Under the pieces are notes generated by a model. That model was not told where the DNA came from. It worked only from the letters and a program-made list of their open reading frames with translations, and searched no databases. A stretch of DNA of 64,000 bases from the NCBI RefSeq assembly GCF_009017415.1, contig NC_092405.1, positions 310,001 through 374,000 of the forward strand. The letters run 5' to 3'. Positions 23,751-34,809 of the stretch are shown here, in pieces; positions within the stretch are counted from its first letter, which is position 1, and each line of letters opens with the position of its first letter. Both the position numbers and the translations under genes were made by a program. The stretch comes from Aspergillus flavus (taxonomy: Eukaryota; Ascomycota; Eurotiomycetes; Eurotiales; Aspergillaceae).

Positions 23751-25835
23751 TGTAGCGAGATTCTGCTATAGCCTTCGCTGGTGGGATATTCTTCTCTTGA
23801 GGTGAAATGTATGAACAAAAGATGCGGGACTATGATGTGGTACAGACGAACAAAGGAAAATCAGGAGGATGAAGGAGTCGACGAATTGGCCTGAAATTTG
23901 AATCCTTTTGGCCTCTTATAAGGATCTCTGACGTCCAGCTCCCGACTAGTCTTGTCCTACTGTATACGTATTAGTAGGAAGCAGTGTACTGCGATTCACA
24001 AAGCCAGAGGTTTTTCCGCGTTATTTTGTTAAGTCAAAGGAACACACGGATAATCGGCACAACAGGAGATTTTCCTAGTCTCATATTGTATTGAAGCTAA
24101 AATGGACCCTAGTTTGAGAAGTGTAATCGATAGGAACTGTTAGTTTAGTCTGTACGAAGCAAACGTAATTTGACCTGCATAGAATAGTGGCTTAGCCGCA
24201 GATATGGGCGGATCACCGTCGCTGTTAGGGCACGAAAGGCTTGTTTTGTTCTAGTTTGCGCGATTTAAGGGAACAACTATAACTATCCTTGAAAATTTAC
24301 TAGTTCCTTGGTCTACTATAGGGTAGGGTCCTGAACTCGGAGAAGTACCACCCCTCTTGTCTTCTGCCTTCAGTCTAGATGCACTGAGGTAACAGCCCAT
24401 TGAAATGCTATGTAGGACCTGTGACACATAGTCCGAGACCCTTTGATGTATTCGGTGAGGCGCAGCGCGGCTCCTGGTACAAAAACAAGCATCAAGAGCA
24501 CCTAACAGTGGGTCATATTTAGCCAAGCTTTGCTAAGAGAGTAGTCTAGTTATAAGGTAGCATTCAGTCCCCGACAAGAGAATGTAATCTTTCCGCCGGC
24601 CTTAGATAGCCACTTAACAAGGTTCCTCCATAAATACAAGCCTACTTCGATCTACGATAAAGCATGACTCCACATGGCACCATTGGACGGTTTCTCTTTC
24701 TAGGGCCACACGTTCATTGGCTTGGGTGTCGCCTCTCCGCAGAAAGCTCTCCTGGAACCTATTTAGGTTTTAGGACATAGTAGACTTCGCTTCTTTGTCC
24801 CTAGGAACACTTTTGATCTACATTTGTGCTATAAACAATGATAGTCATTGGTACAATTGAGACTCAGCGATACTTAAATTGGGTTGTAAGGCAGCTATTC
24901 CCTTTCTGTTGTAGTTTGGCGCAATGAATCAATGAAGATCCATCAACCCTACTTCATTAATGTGGGGATTAGCGCAAATTGGTAGCGCGTTTACTTGTGA
25001 GGTTTTAGGTTGTACGTTCGAGTCCCTCTTTTTTGTTTTTCCGCTGCTTCCTCCGGTCCCTAGCTGTATAATAAGGAACTGAATAATACTCAGTAGGAAG
25101 CGTATGTCCTGGTTTGTTAGTTGCAGGGGATTATCTGTGGATATTGTGTTATTGCTCCTCAAATGATATCCACCACTGTCCTGAAACTATTGTCCTTGAA
25201 AAAACCTTCGTCCACTGGGGGTGATTATACATAGTCGACCAGTTTCCACAACCGAGACCATTGTTTGACGGATAAACGGCTGAACCCGTTTTCTAGCAAG
25301 TTTTAGTGAGCTTGTTCTGGTACAGGCGGTATTTATTCCCATTGGACCGGTCAAAATGAGGTTTTGCTGCGCAGGCGGCAACTCTCTATTCCGTACAAAT
25401 TAGCCTTATTTGATGCTCCAGTATCTTAGTGACTTGATATAATAAAGATGAAAGGTTTTAGCGTATGATATAATGGGGACGATATAAGGTTGGAAAATAT
25501 CACCTCTGATTTCTTGTATATATTTTTGCGCTCTAGACCTATAGTGTTAATATTACCGCTGTGAATATATCTCTAAAACAAAACTTACAGAAACTTTTCC
25601 GCTCCATAGTTTAGGCTTTACATCCTTTTCATTCCTGGTACTAAGATGTTCAAACAAGAAAAAGGGCCAAACTAGAGCCTTAGAAATCAATACCGGGACC
25701 AGAGCATCGTGATGATCTAGGCAACATAGGTAACCTGGTTTCAACAACACCGAGGTCAACGACGACAGAAACAAACAGAAGAGCCCTTCCATGCCGCCCA
25801 AACCCATGCTCCATGCCCTTTGCCAAACAACTCCC
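23751..25835. other. Long gene-poor intergenic region
   Basis: About 2.1 kb with no supported protein gene. It holds the promoter of the LURP-one-related gene at its left end and a tRNA-like remnant near 24965-25035. The frame at 25553-25852 (minus) partly overlaps the next gene and is not supported. Confidence 0.45.
24963..25035 (+). tRNA. Degenerate tRNA-like sequence or tRNA-derived repeat remnant
   Basis: An A-box-like stretch TTAGCGCAAATTGG and a B-box-like stretch CGTTCGAGTCC lie about 45 nt apart, as in a tRNA gene, and a T-run follows at 25029-25036. But the T-stem does not pair (GTACG against CCCTC), nor do the acceptor and anticodon stems. So it cannot fold as a working tRNA. It could be a decayed tRNA gene or the head of a tRNA-derived SINE. 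Confidence 0.35.
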
Positions 25836-26273
25836 TTACTGGCCAGGCTCAATCTTGAAATCCAAGCGCATATGTAAGTTCAAACCCGCCCACTCGGTCT
25901 GGCTGGACATGATATGAATTATGGTTGCAAATGTGTCCTTTCTCTGCTCCTTGGTGGTCCGTTTGGTGGCACTGAGCTAGTTCCCAGAGAGCTGTTAGTA
26001 TTCGAATACACTTATATAGCATAGGGCCACTGACAGCGAAGGGGAACTCGAAGTAGACCTCTCCTGAGCTCGTTTTGAACTTGAAGTCTAGTATAGCTAC
26101 TTCGGGGAGCTTGTGGTACTGTTCTTCAATCTCATTCAGAACGTTGAGATAGTATTCGGCAAGAGTCTCTTCTGAGATGGGAACTGGACCGAACTTGGAC
26201 TTTCTGTTAGTTGATATCGCGTGATAAGTTGGCGATCATGTCTAACATCCTGCTCTTTGATGACGCTGGGCAT
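25836..26273 (-). CDS. Small hypothetical protein of 110 aa
   Basis: Three exons join in phase on the minus strand: 26273-26247 (MPSVIKEQD), 26199-26035 (SKFGPVPISEETLAEYYLNV and on to EVYFEFPFA) and 25976-25836 (LSATKRTTKEQRKDTFATII and on to the C-terminus). Intron donors are GTTAGA and GTCAGT. The composition is protein-like, with a long amphipathic helix (residues 17-35), then two strands. There is no signal peptide or membrane segment. I do not recognise the family. Each exon by itself is too short to be noticed. The first exon is the least certain part. An alternative start further upstream is not visible. Confidence 0.5.
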
Positions 26274-27121
26274 TATTGAGGATTTGAAAACGTGGATAGA
26301 GAGAGAGAGAGTAATTTTGTGGATGAGAGGATCGTTTGAAAATGAGGGTGGATGTGGGAAGAAGTGAGCTTAGGAGGGGATACAACGGAAGGGTGATGGA
26401 AGAACGTTGGGGGGAAGATCAAAGGCAGAGTGAATAGATGTCCAATGTTATCCAGTCAACATCATTATGCTGTGATTCCTACACACTTACTGCCAGGGGA
26501 GATTTGTTCGGCTATCACCAAGATCTATATTAACCCTGTTCACATACGCGAGATAGACTCTTTACAAGACCGATATCTTTTGTATGTATGTCCTCTTTCC
26601 CGTTCTCTTGTTCTTTTTCAAGATTTCAAGACAGATTTAATTGATGGTAGAGTATAACAGTAAAACGCAGAAAGACAACCGCATCTGTTCAGTGAGTTTA
26701 CAACCAGTGCAAAACAAACGCATACTATGGCAGCTCCAACTGACCCCCGGATCAGTGATTATTGAGAGATGTTCCGCTTAGCCTCAGCCTCACGCCACGA
26801 CAGATCCACGCATTGCCCCAACTGCCCCATCCAAATACCCCCAGGGCACTACCCTTACACCACCCTTCACACTCAAATATTACCGAAATCGACAATTAAT
26901 GGGATCGAAGTGCAAGATGCTTGAAGAAGATACAGTACAGCGACTGCAGCCTCCTATTGCAAGGCAGTGCTTTGCAAGTTTGATAGCAAATCTCCAGAGA
27001 GAATAAATAACATGAGACACTCGATCAACAAAGTGATGAGAGTAGTACAAATTGCTCAGCTGTACGTCACTCATGTTATTCCATTGTAACGACCTTCAAC
27101 ACTGATACTGCGGAGTAGTAT
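26274..27121. other. Intergenic region with a short GA repeat
   Basis: No supported gene. A (GA)n run at about 26297-26312 lies just upstream of the small 110-aa gene. The rest shows only short ORFs. Confidence 0.45.
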
Positions 27122-27590
27122 TCAAAGCGGAGTGGAAGAGATACGTGACATGGCTTCCAATTGCCAAGGGCGCTGCGCTCGACTCCTATGAGAACCAGCA
27201 TTCGCAATGCTTCTCAGGGACAAGAGTTGAGCTTCCTCGGCAAATCCAACACTGGGCACAACCAACGGAAGGAAATTCATATCCGGGTTACAAGGCATGA
27301 CGGGCACTGGTAAATTGACGGTCGCCTGGACTGTAGCCAACAATAGCTGGTTTCTCGGTGCAAGACCAACTAACTTCAGCAAGCAAGAGCTATCAACGTA
27401 GCCTTTTCCATGATCAGCAGACCAATAGAATCTTTCAAACTGGGTGTTCAGTGTTATGTAAGTACAGGGTTACAATATACCTGTCAAAATTGGGTATGTC
27501 ATTTGATGACAAGCACTGATCTAGCCGCTCAAAGAAAAATGGTTTCTGATTTCTTTCTGATATATGACTAAGCGATTTAAATTAAGCTAA
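27122..27590 (-). CDS. Uncertain hypothetical gene or remnant
   Basis: On the minus strand an open stretch around 27590-27480 reads SERNQKPFFFERLDQCLSSN, which looks protein-like. A second open stretch at 27445-27122 begins FERFYWSADHGKGYVDSSCL and runs 107 residues to a stop. A candidate intron GTATAT...ACCCAG lies between them, but the phases do not match for the longer frame. No start codon is visible upstream of the first piece. It may be a decayed gene or one with a different structure. No family recognised. Confidence 0.22.
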
Positions 27591-27686
27591 ATCATTATAA
27601 TGAACACATTCAACCATAAGTCAATATCACATTCATTGACAGCATCACAGTCCTTCAACTCCTCCATACAGATATAAGCACAAGCT

Positions 27687-28553
27687 TTAAGAAGAGGCAG
27701 GAGTTCTCAACAACAAACAGATATAAAGAGCGAGGAGCTTGCTAGCCCCGGTCACAGCAAACATGACAACCACCCACACGAACAGCTCCAACACCGTAAT
27801 AGCCATGATTGATGTAAACACAAGCGTGCCTGCAGTGTAATAGATAGCCCACGTTAGCTGGACCGGCCAGGCTTCATCTGCTCCCTGCACGGCCGTCTCT
27901 CTACCCGCTCTCCCCGATTTATCTTCCCGCCAGCTGGCAAACAAGCTGTGGACCGCACCCGGGACAATCCCCACCAGACACCACGTCAGACAAAAGATAG
28001 GATACGGACAGCCGAGGGCGCTCCGTTTAGAGTATATTTCCACCAGTGCCAACGCGGCATAGGAGACGAGGAGAAGCACAAAGGTAACAGTGACGAATAG
28101 AGCTTTCATGATGTTTGATTTCGCTTTGATATTCGTGAGCCACCCCGTGCGCATCCATGTCAACCACAGTCGGAGACGCTCCTCCTCCACATCTGCCGCA
28201 AGCGTGGGCTCCAAGCCCAGCGCCCTAACAGCCGTCGCAGCGATGAATGGTAGCGGGGCAGAGACCAGTACAGTACGTCGCTCGGGCCAGGCGATATCGC
28301 GTAGTGTTAGTGGCACCAAGCCCATCACAAGGGCGGTTGCTCCGTACTGCTGTTTGCGCGCCTCGTCGGCTTCCATAAAGGTGCAGATAGCGAAGCCCCA
28401 GCATGCCTGTGCAGAGTCGGCTGGGTAGCGAAAATATGGAATGAAGGGGGAATATGGCAGCCCTGGGGGACAGCCTTCGACATCGTCCCCAACGGCAACG
28501 GCGAAGAGTATGAATAGGGTAAGAACGAGGATAAATCGAGTATTGCGGGCCAT
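27687..28553 (-). CDS. Hypothetical integral membrane protein with signal peptide
   Basis: Single open frame of 288 aa starting MARNTRFILVLTLFILFAVA, a strong signal sequence. A cysteine-containing luminal stretch follows (GCPPGLPYSPFIPYFRYP). Membrane-spanning segments are visible around ATALVMGLVPLTL, ALFVTVTFVLLLVSYAALAL, IFCLTWCLVGIVPGAVHSLF, TWAIYYTAGTLVFTSIMAIT and LELFVWVVVMFAVTGASKLL. A charged loop (WREDKSGRAGRETAVQ) lies between the third and fourth. I chose this ATG over the one 13 codons upstream (28592) because it puts the signal sequence at the very start. No family recognised. This type of orphan membrane protein is common in Aspergillus accessory regions. Confidence 0.65.
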   Translation of the reverse strand: MARNTRFILVLTLFILFAVAVGDDVEGCPPGLPYSPFIPYFRYPADSAQACWGFAICTFMEADEARKQQYGATALVMGLVPLTLRDIAWPERRTVLVSAPLPFIAATAVRALGLEPTLAADVEEERLRLWLTWMRTGWLTNIKAKSNIMKALFVTVTFVLLLVSYAALALVEIYSKRSALGCPYPIFCLTWCLVGIVPGAVHSLFASWREDKSGRAGRETAVQGADEAWPVQLTWAIYYTAGTLVFTSIMAITVLELFVWVVVMFAVTGASKLLALYICLLLRTPASS

Positions 28554-30322
28554 ATCGTACGTTCGTAAGGGAAAGAATTCGAATAGTAACACCTGAACTC
28601 CAAAAGAACGCTACAAGGATAATGGGTTTTTATGTTTGAGAAGACGCAAATTTAAACGGCATATTTTGGGTTTCTTCTGCGCAGACGAAATATCGACCAG
28701 CCGGCTGGGGCTCTGATATAAAGCTGAAGAACCGGCACACTGACCACCTGACAATACTTAGCTTCTCCGGTAGTTGTATTAGCGTTATTTAAGTACGTAG
28801 TGTCAAGTCAGCACGCCGGTTGATATCAGTGACCCGGCCAATAGATACGCGAGGCTAAATGTATAATTGTAGCTATTAGCCGCTAAAGAGGCAGGTCAGC
28901 GCTCAAACTCGTATTCATTTGTATTGATGCCCAATAGCGCCCCACGTCCCTGAGGCTGAGCATAAAGACAAGGGTTAAGTGGGTTCAAAAGGGCAGGTGT
29001 AAATTACTTGTTGATCCCACTAAGACGAATATGTAAAGGTGGCGGTTCGTCAAGGTCTGACCTCTTCCCCCCCTTTTTTTTCCTGACCAGCAATAACACC
29101 GTCGAAGGGGCCGCAAGAAATGTTGGGGAGATACGCTGATGTGCTGAGGGATGAGGAAATGTTTGAGCGAAAGAAGCCCCCAAAAGCTACAGAAAAAAGA
29201 AAATAAGTAGCGGGCCACTTTTGGATTGACGAGTGCACGCTGATTACTAGACAATCTACGAATCTAGTACTGCCTGGGCTTTTAGTCTTAGTGTAGGTCT
29301 GTGCGGTTGGTGGAGGCTGAGCGATCATATCCCATAACGATCAGCCGCAGTGGAGGTTCTAGATTATAGGATTCTAGGAATTGAGGCTGGAACCGCCGGA
29401 TTGTGTGCATAGATCCATACCCATAATTAAGGAAAGGGCCTAAGGTCAGAAGGTTAGCAGACCTTCTTCCGCAGCCATCTTGACCATCTCTCTTCCAGGA
29501 ACCAGAAGCACGAAGATCTAGTTTTGTTTTCACGAGAGATAAACCCATCTTGCGGAGATTCGAGAGCAAACGAAATATCGCGGCAGTTTGAAAAACGCGT
29601 TCTAGGCATTACAATAAGGGCTATGAGTAACGACACGCATGATTTGAAGGTTTCGTTTGCAAGAGTCTAATTGAAGTGAATGTTCACCTATTGTTGTAGA
29701 ATTATATGGTTTCCAGTTTCTAGAGTGGGTAAGTCATCTAAGCCGAAGGCTATTAGAATAGCTGGCGCCAGAAGACCTCTTGATGAAACAGCACTAAGGC
29801 CCTTTGCACAAGGTTATCGGAAAGATTTGCTATAGAGCAAGATTGTGGGCACTGGGTCTTTTAAGTATACGTCTCTGCATACAGCATCTTAGCTCATAGA
29901 TCTTGTCTGCCGTGGGCTCTTGACGCAGGTCAAGCGAAAGGAGGCGACTGCTCACCTAGGCTTGAATCCCGTGTTCATTCTGTATCAAGCCATTAAAATC
30001 ATTGCCAAGGTGGATTACATGTAGTGGTATGCGATGAGAGGCAGAGGGTTACTAACCTCCCGTAGCCGCTAGAAGTTGCTAACCTTAAAAGCTCATACAT
30101 ATATGAGCGGCTACAGAATGCCTTTTTCGCTAAATCTAGGACCAATCTAAAAGTTCGATTACTCTACAAGGCTATATGTATGCCTTGTTTAACTAGCATC
30201 TGGATGTGGTCGCAAACTCGACGTACAGTATAAGATGTCAAGACGCCGAGTCTATCACCGCATATCCATCTACTCAATCACCTTCCGAAATTTCCAAGGC
30301 ACAACGATTGTTTGAAGCAAGC
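28554..30322. other. Long intergenic region
   Basis: About 1.8 kb. I find only short unsupported ORFs on both strands and no RNA or repeat structure I can defend. Confidence 0.45.
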
Positions 30323-31955
30323 TTATCGTCGGGTCTTTCTCGCAGGCCGGCCAAGCGGCTTTGCGGGTGCGCCATGCTTGTTCCTTTCGTGTCTATTACG
30401 GTCATTACTCCTACCATATGTCTTACCACAGTAAGCACATGGAAATCTTTGCTGTGGCGGGGAATGACTTGTTGGCGTAGCTGGTGGAGTTTTCGCAGGC
30501 AACAAGTTTCGCAAAGGCCTCTGAGTACTTGCACTATATTGCTTATGACGAGGTAAAGCATATGAGGGAGGTATCTCGTCACACATGGTTTGTGGCTCCC
30601 CGTTCCTATTTAGTGCTATTAGCGCGCGATAATAGGCAGTGACGGAATTAATTATCAATCAATCAATCAACATTATATTAACCAAGGGTTACACTCAATT
30701 GATCACTGACCATCTGTTGCCCTCGCTCCCGAGGGTGGTATTGGTAGTACTGAGCGTGATACCCACACTTTGTGGGTGAGCAACGTTCTCTTCGGGCAAA
30801 CAGAATCGCTCATTTGTTCCACGATAAAACAAAAAATCGGTACCGTTGGGCGGGGAAATATCAGTCTGGGTGGTCTCCAGATCGGCCGGACCAAATGTTG
30901 CGATCTTGCTCGCCAGCTTATTGGATATATTGAATATGGCAGGGTCCTGACCAGGACAAAGGGAGTTGATTCCAGACCATCCGCTAATATCGGCAGGGAG
31001 AGTGATATTGTTATGACCAGAATGCATGTTCAGATCATATTGTTGGCACGCGGCGCTGTGTTCTGCCATGGAAAGTTGTTCGTTTGCGCCAAAATCAACC
31101 GTGTAGTTGATATTGATGAGTTGAGATAAATCAGCCGCGGTGGTACCCAGCTCGGTCGGACAAAAGGTCGAGTTTGTCTGTGTCAAATCAATGGATGGAC
31201 TGACTATGGCAGGAGGCTGATCCGAAGGAATCGGGTTGACTGTCAAAACATTTGGATCAGAAGTCCAGGTAGGGCTGTGATTGTCCTGATATCCTTGCAC
31301 CAAATCGACACTGCTACTACCGACAACCAGTATTAGCCACCAACAATCCCTCCGCGGGCTGTCTCATCTCTGGCACGCGGACACCATCAGGTATTTCACC
31401 TGGCGGGGAGAAGCATTTTTAGCTGAACATTACGGGTCATAATGCAGCGGACAGGTGGGGATTCTGCAATTCTGATGTATTGCAAAGGCTATTCTGCGCG
31501 TAATAGAATCATAAGTGCCCGGAAAGGCGATTTTATCCTGTCCATACAGATGACTTGGGTCCCTCTTCCAAGATGTCTCCCCGTCTTTCGCGCAAGCCTC
31601 ATTGTCCTGGGCGACTGTATGCTCCTTTACCTTGACGCCTTTTCCGAGCAGGACATTCACAGTCGATATTCAACTGCCCCCATTTCGCATATTTCTATAG
31701 CGGCAACTGAGAGGGTTTTTCTTTTTGAGTCACCTCGCCTCTGGTAGACTTACGCCGCTTATGGTCCTATGAGCGCTTTTAGTTAACAATGAGGTGTGTT
31801 ACTCACGAATCGTGCTGAGCATTTTGTATGAGTGGATAGGGCATATCGCATTCTTGAGCGCCGGATACGTGCCCGTTGAGAAAGGATTGCTGAAAGGGCT
31901 GAAGCTCATCTTCGGTGAGGGGAATCGGACTGGCTGAAGAATGCAGATAGCTCAT
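30323..31955 (-). CDS. C2H2 zinc-finger protein
   Basis: The last exon (30605-30323) contains one C2H2 finger, CAYCGKTYGRSNDRNRHERNKH (spacing C-x2-C-x12-H-x4-H), followed by a basic tail (GRPARKTRR). This is a DNA-binding or nuclear arrangement. It joins in phase, over intron 30710-30606, to a Ser/Thr/Asn-rich exon 31310-30711 of low complexity like an activation region. A first exon 31955 to about 31806 starts MSYLHSSASPIPLTEDELQP and ends at donor GTGAGT. Joining it to 31310 in phase needs an intron of about 495 nt, unusually long here, so an extra exon may be missed. With these exons the protein is about 345 aa. Confidence 0.55.
30654..30671. repeat. Short AATC tandem repeat in an intron
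   Basis: Four copies of AATC in a row, located inside the second intron of the C2H2 gene. A small microsatellite with no evident function. Confidence 0.5.
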
Positions 31956-32860
31956 CTCGAATGGCAGGGCAGAAAAGATGAAGAATAGTACGTCGGTGAG
32001 AAATGTGAAATCACTAAACGACGGGGTAAGATGAGAGGAGTGATGGAGATTACAGAAGATATGGTGGTCAAGCAAAAGAGGCAGGTATTTATGCATTCAA
32101 GACGCGTCCTACAGCGAGGTGTAAGTACGAGTAAATCCAACGCGTCCTTGGAACATTGTCCTAGAAGCGCGTGTGCCACGTCGATGCCCACTTGACTCGT
32201 TGGGTATGGGCTTAGTTGACCAATCCCACGGAGAGAGAAGTGAGCTGCATATGCCAAGGAACCATGCACGACCAATAGTGCAACCACAAAATGAGTATCC
32301 GGCTCACACTTGGAGAATCTGTATAGGAAGTCAACATCGATTCGTTTCATCAGTCCAGTTGGTCATCCCCAATGGATAGGCACCGCCTCAGTCTTGCAAG
32401 CTCAGTCCACGAATGATTTTCTAAATAAATTGCGCATGACGTACAACCACCTAGGAAGGAAAGTACGCCGGCTTCAATCCATGAATGCGCAATTGTGCAG
32501 TCTTCTAACAGGCTGACTAGGAAGCAAACAATTGAGCCTTGTCCGCTCCAATCGCCATGTCCCATGACTGTCCTCTCTGGCTTCTTCTTCCACCCATCAT
32601 AGATACCGACGGACATGATTCACGAGTACGTACACACATGTATATATTGTCTGCCCTGCTTTCATCGCTGAAACATGCTGAATCTCCCACGGTAGCCAAC
32701 GCCAGACCAAAGACGTGCGTCTACTTCAAGTTAAGACAGCAGATTTACCACCGTTCACAGTCATTGTCAAAGGTACGCAATATTCATACTCACCTGAAGC
32801 CATACTTCGCCTAATTACAAGATGCTGATGAGCCTACTCTTGCAGCAAGATAGCTCGATC
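31956..32860. other. Intergenic region, divergent promoters
   Basis: Promoter side of the C2H2 gene (left) and of the GRF-like gene (right). Small ORFs only. A consensus-like acceptor (CTCTTGCAG at 32836-32844) just before the GRF-like ATG suggests a 5' UTR intron. Confidence 0.4.
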
Positions 32861-33154
32861 ATGCCGAGAACAATTCCTGGTTTCTTCTCGCACGCACCAT
32901 TGTGTTGCGAGTCTAGAATGATACGCCGTCGGACCGAGGATAACAGCAAGGGCAATGTGAACAGATGGCGCTACACGTGCCGAGAATGTGATCGGATGGT
33001 ATTTGACGATTGGGAGGGCATTAGGGACGGGAATCCTTCATGCTACTGTGGGGAGATCTCTCGTGGCCAGGTGGAGAAGGGCGAGGCTTATGTTTTTCGT
33101 TGTGCGAGGAAGCAGTGCTGGTTTAAAGATGTGCTTGAGGAAGATGAGTTGTAG
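32861..33154 (+). CDS. GRF-like zinc-ribbon protein
   Basis: A 97-residue protein starting MPRTIPGFFSHAPLCC. Paired cysteines run C-C-x20-C-x2-C (LCCESRMIRRRT to TCRECDRMVF) and then CYCG ... C-x4-C (RCARKQCWF). This matches the fungal GRF-like zinc ribbon: a conserved R-R-T, a G-x-x-x-x-R-W/F core, and an aromatic W after the second pair. GRF ribbons bind single-stranded nucleic acid in larger enzymes. Small stand-alone fungal versions are of unknown function. The frame is open upstream to an ATG at 32822, but an acceptor-like CTCTTGCAG lies between the two ATGs, so I use 32861. Confidence 0.6.
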   Translation: MPRTIPGFFSHAPLCCESRMIRRRTEDNSKGNVNRWRYTCRECDRMVFDDWEGIRDGNPSCYCGEISRGQVEKGEAYVFRCARKQCWFKDVLEEDEL

Positions 33155-33333
33155 TCAGCTCTGCAACATTGATGTTCTTAGCTGTCAACTGGAATTGACA
33201 ATCACGAGGTGGTATGCAGAGGGTGAGGCCTCGGTCTTCCGTGCAAGCCTTGACTTGGGCAAGCATTTCTCAAATTTTTTACACCTATCGTGGGAAGATA
33301 GCAGCTGCTATGTGTAAACATGAAAACGACCAA

Positions 33334-33342
33334 ACAAAAAAA
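33334..33342 (-). terminator. RNA polymerase III T-run after tRNA-Arg
   Basis: A run of A on the + strand, read as T on the minus strand, starts a few nt 3' of the tRNA end. This is the usual pol III stop signal. Confidence 0.7.
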
Positions 33343-33345
33343 GGA

Positions 33346-33417
33346 TGACCGACGCAGGGGTCGAACCTGCAATCTCTTGATTCGTAGTCAAGCGCCTTGC
33401 CATTGGGCCAGCCGGCC
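33346..33417 (-). tRNA. tRNA-Arg (anticodon ACG)
   Basis: Complete cloverleaf on the minus strand. The acceptor stem GGCCGGC/GTCGGTC has two G-U pairs. The D-arm is GGCC...GGC. The anticodon stem CTTGA/TCAAG carries loop CTACGAA, giving anticodon ACG (arginine, CGN codons by inosine). The T-arm is GCAGG-TTCGACC-CCTGC and the discriminator base is A. No intron. On the minus strand it is followed within 5 nt by a T-run, the RNA polymerase III terminator. Internal A and B boxes are intact, so it should be functional. Confidence 0.93.
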
Positions 33418-33898
33418 AACTGTTGAAATACAATGCAGGTATTTGACAATATCAGCAAGTCTTCAATCATCGCCCTTCGCCGCCATGGTCCATCGCAGCA
33501 GGAATACTCGTACCAGCGACTTTCATAAAGCTATTACAAGGGCCGCAATTCCAAGAGAGTGTGCGCGATGATATGCTCAATGTGCCAGTCTCTGTGATAC
33601 TATCTTCTCGAATCAAATCAATCTCTCTGTTTTGGTTCTTTTTTTTAGTAAGTTCTTTTCTGACCTTCTCGGTTCGCATCCCTTCTTTTTACGTCATGTT
33701 TATATCCAACCCCGCCCTGCAATTCCCATCCCGGCACCGCCTTCCCTATTTCATGACAAGTAATGCCAACTTCGGCGGGCGGTCTGTTTGTGCCCCGCCT
33801 TTTGACCGAGTGGGGGAATTTTAGGATCATGTCCCAGTCATATCAACCATCTCCTTGACAATTGTGAAAACTAGCTGAACGTAATTCCTGTCTGAAAA
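33418..33898. other. Intergenic, promoter of P5C reductase
   Basis: Upstream of the reductase lies a pyrimidine-rich zone (about 33600-33690), common in constitutive fungal promoters. No gene is seen. Confidence 0.5.
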
Positions 33899-34809
33899 AT
33901 GCCTTCCCTTCAAGAGAGCAAGCTCGCCTTCATCGGCGGTGGCAACATGGCTTCTGCCATCATCGGAGGTCTCGTCAACAAGGGCGTCCAGAAACAGAAC
34001 ATCTGGGTTTCCGAGCCTTGGGATGTCAACCGGGAGAAGATGGCGGCTCTTGGGGTGCAGACCACTACTGCCAATGTTGAGGCCGCAAAGGATGCGGACC
34101 TGGTTATTATTGCAGTCAAGCCACAGGTTACCAAGGGCGTGTGCGAGGAATTGGGAGCTGCCTGGTCACAGCGTACAACCTTGCCCGTTGTGGTCAGTAT
34201 TGCCGCGGGAATCACCCTCGATAGTCTGGTCCAATGGCTCCGTACGAGCGACGGACGCAACGCCCACGTTGTTCGTGTGATGCCAAACACACCAGCGCTT
34301 GTTGGTGAGGGAGCTTCGGGTCTGTATGCCAGCAAGGATGTGACGTCGGAAGAGAAGGAGCTCGTCAATGCTGTTCTTGGAAGTGTCAGCAAGGCCACCG
34401 AGTGGGTGGATAAGGAAGAATTGCTCGACGTCGTCACTGGGCTTTCTGGTACGTTTGATTCATGGATTCGGATGTGGTTAAGGATGCGCATTGACACGCT
34501 TTAGGATCGGGCCCCGCCTACTTTTTCGCCATGGTGGAACATTTGGTTGCCAGTGCGACTGCCCTGGGCCTTTCTGAAGAACAGGCTACTAGATTGGCTG
34601 CACAAACATGTCTCGGCGCCGGCAAGATGCTTGTCGAGTCGTCCGACAGTCCGAGCCAGCTGCGCAAGAATGTTACCAGCCCGAATGGAACCACATATGC
34701 CGCCCTTCAAACATTCGAGTCACTAGGCTTCAAGGAGACTGTTGACAAGGCTGTGAATTCCGCTACCTCCCGAGCAGCTGAGTTGGGAAACACTCTTGGC
34801 AAGCAATAA
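33899..34809 (+). CDS. PRO3: Pyrroline-5-carboxylate reductase
   Basis: Last step of proline synthesis: NAD(P)H-dependent reduction of pyrroline-5-carboxylate to proline, in the cytosol. Exons are 33899-34448 and 34505-34809, 284 aa, the family's usual length. The dinucleotide motif is AFIGGGNMASAIIGGL at residues 9-24. The central motifs AVKPQV, SIAAGITLDSL and RVMPNTPALVGEG are followed by the family signature, split by the intron, that reads VVTGLSGSGPAYFF. The C-terminal dimerisation helices include LAAQTCLGAGKML and SPNGTTYAALQTFE. Everything is intact. A housekeeping gene between accessory genes. Confidence 0.95.

Noticed and set aside
25553..25852. 99-aa minus-strand ORF
   Set aside because: It overlaps the last exon of the 110-aa gene in another frame and has no likeness to known proteins.
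33910..34497. 195-aa minus-strand frame
   Set aside because: Exact antisense of the P5C reductase exon 1; a shadow.
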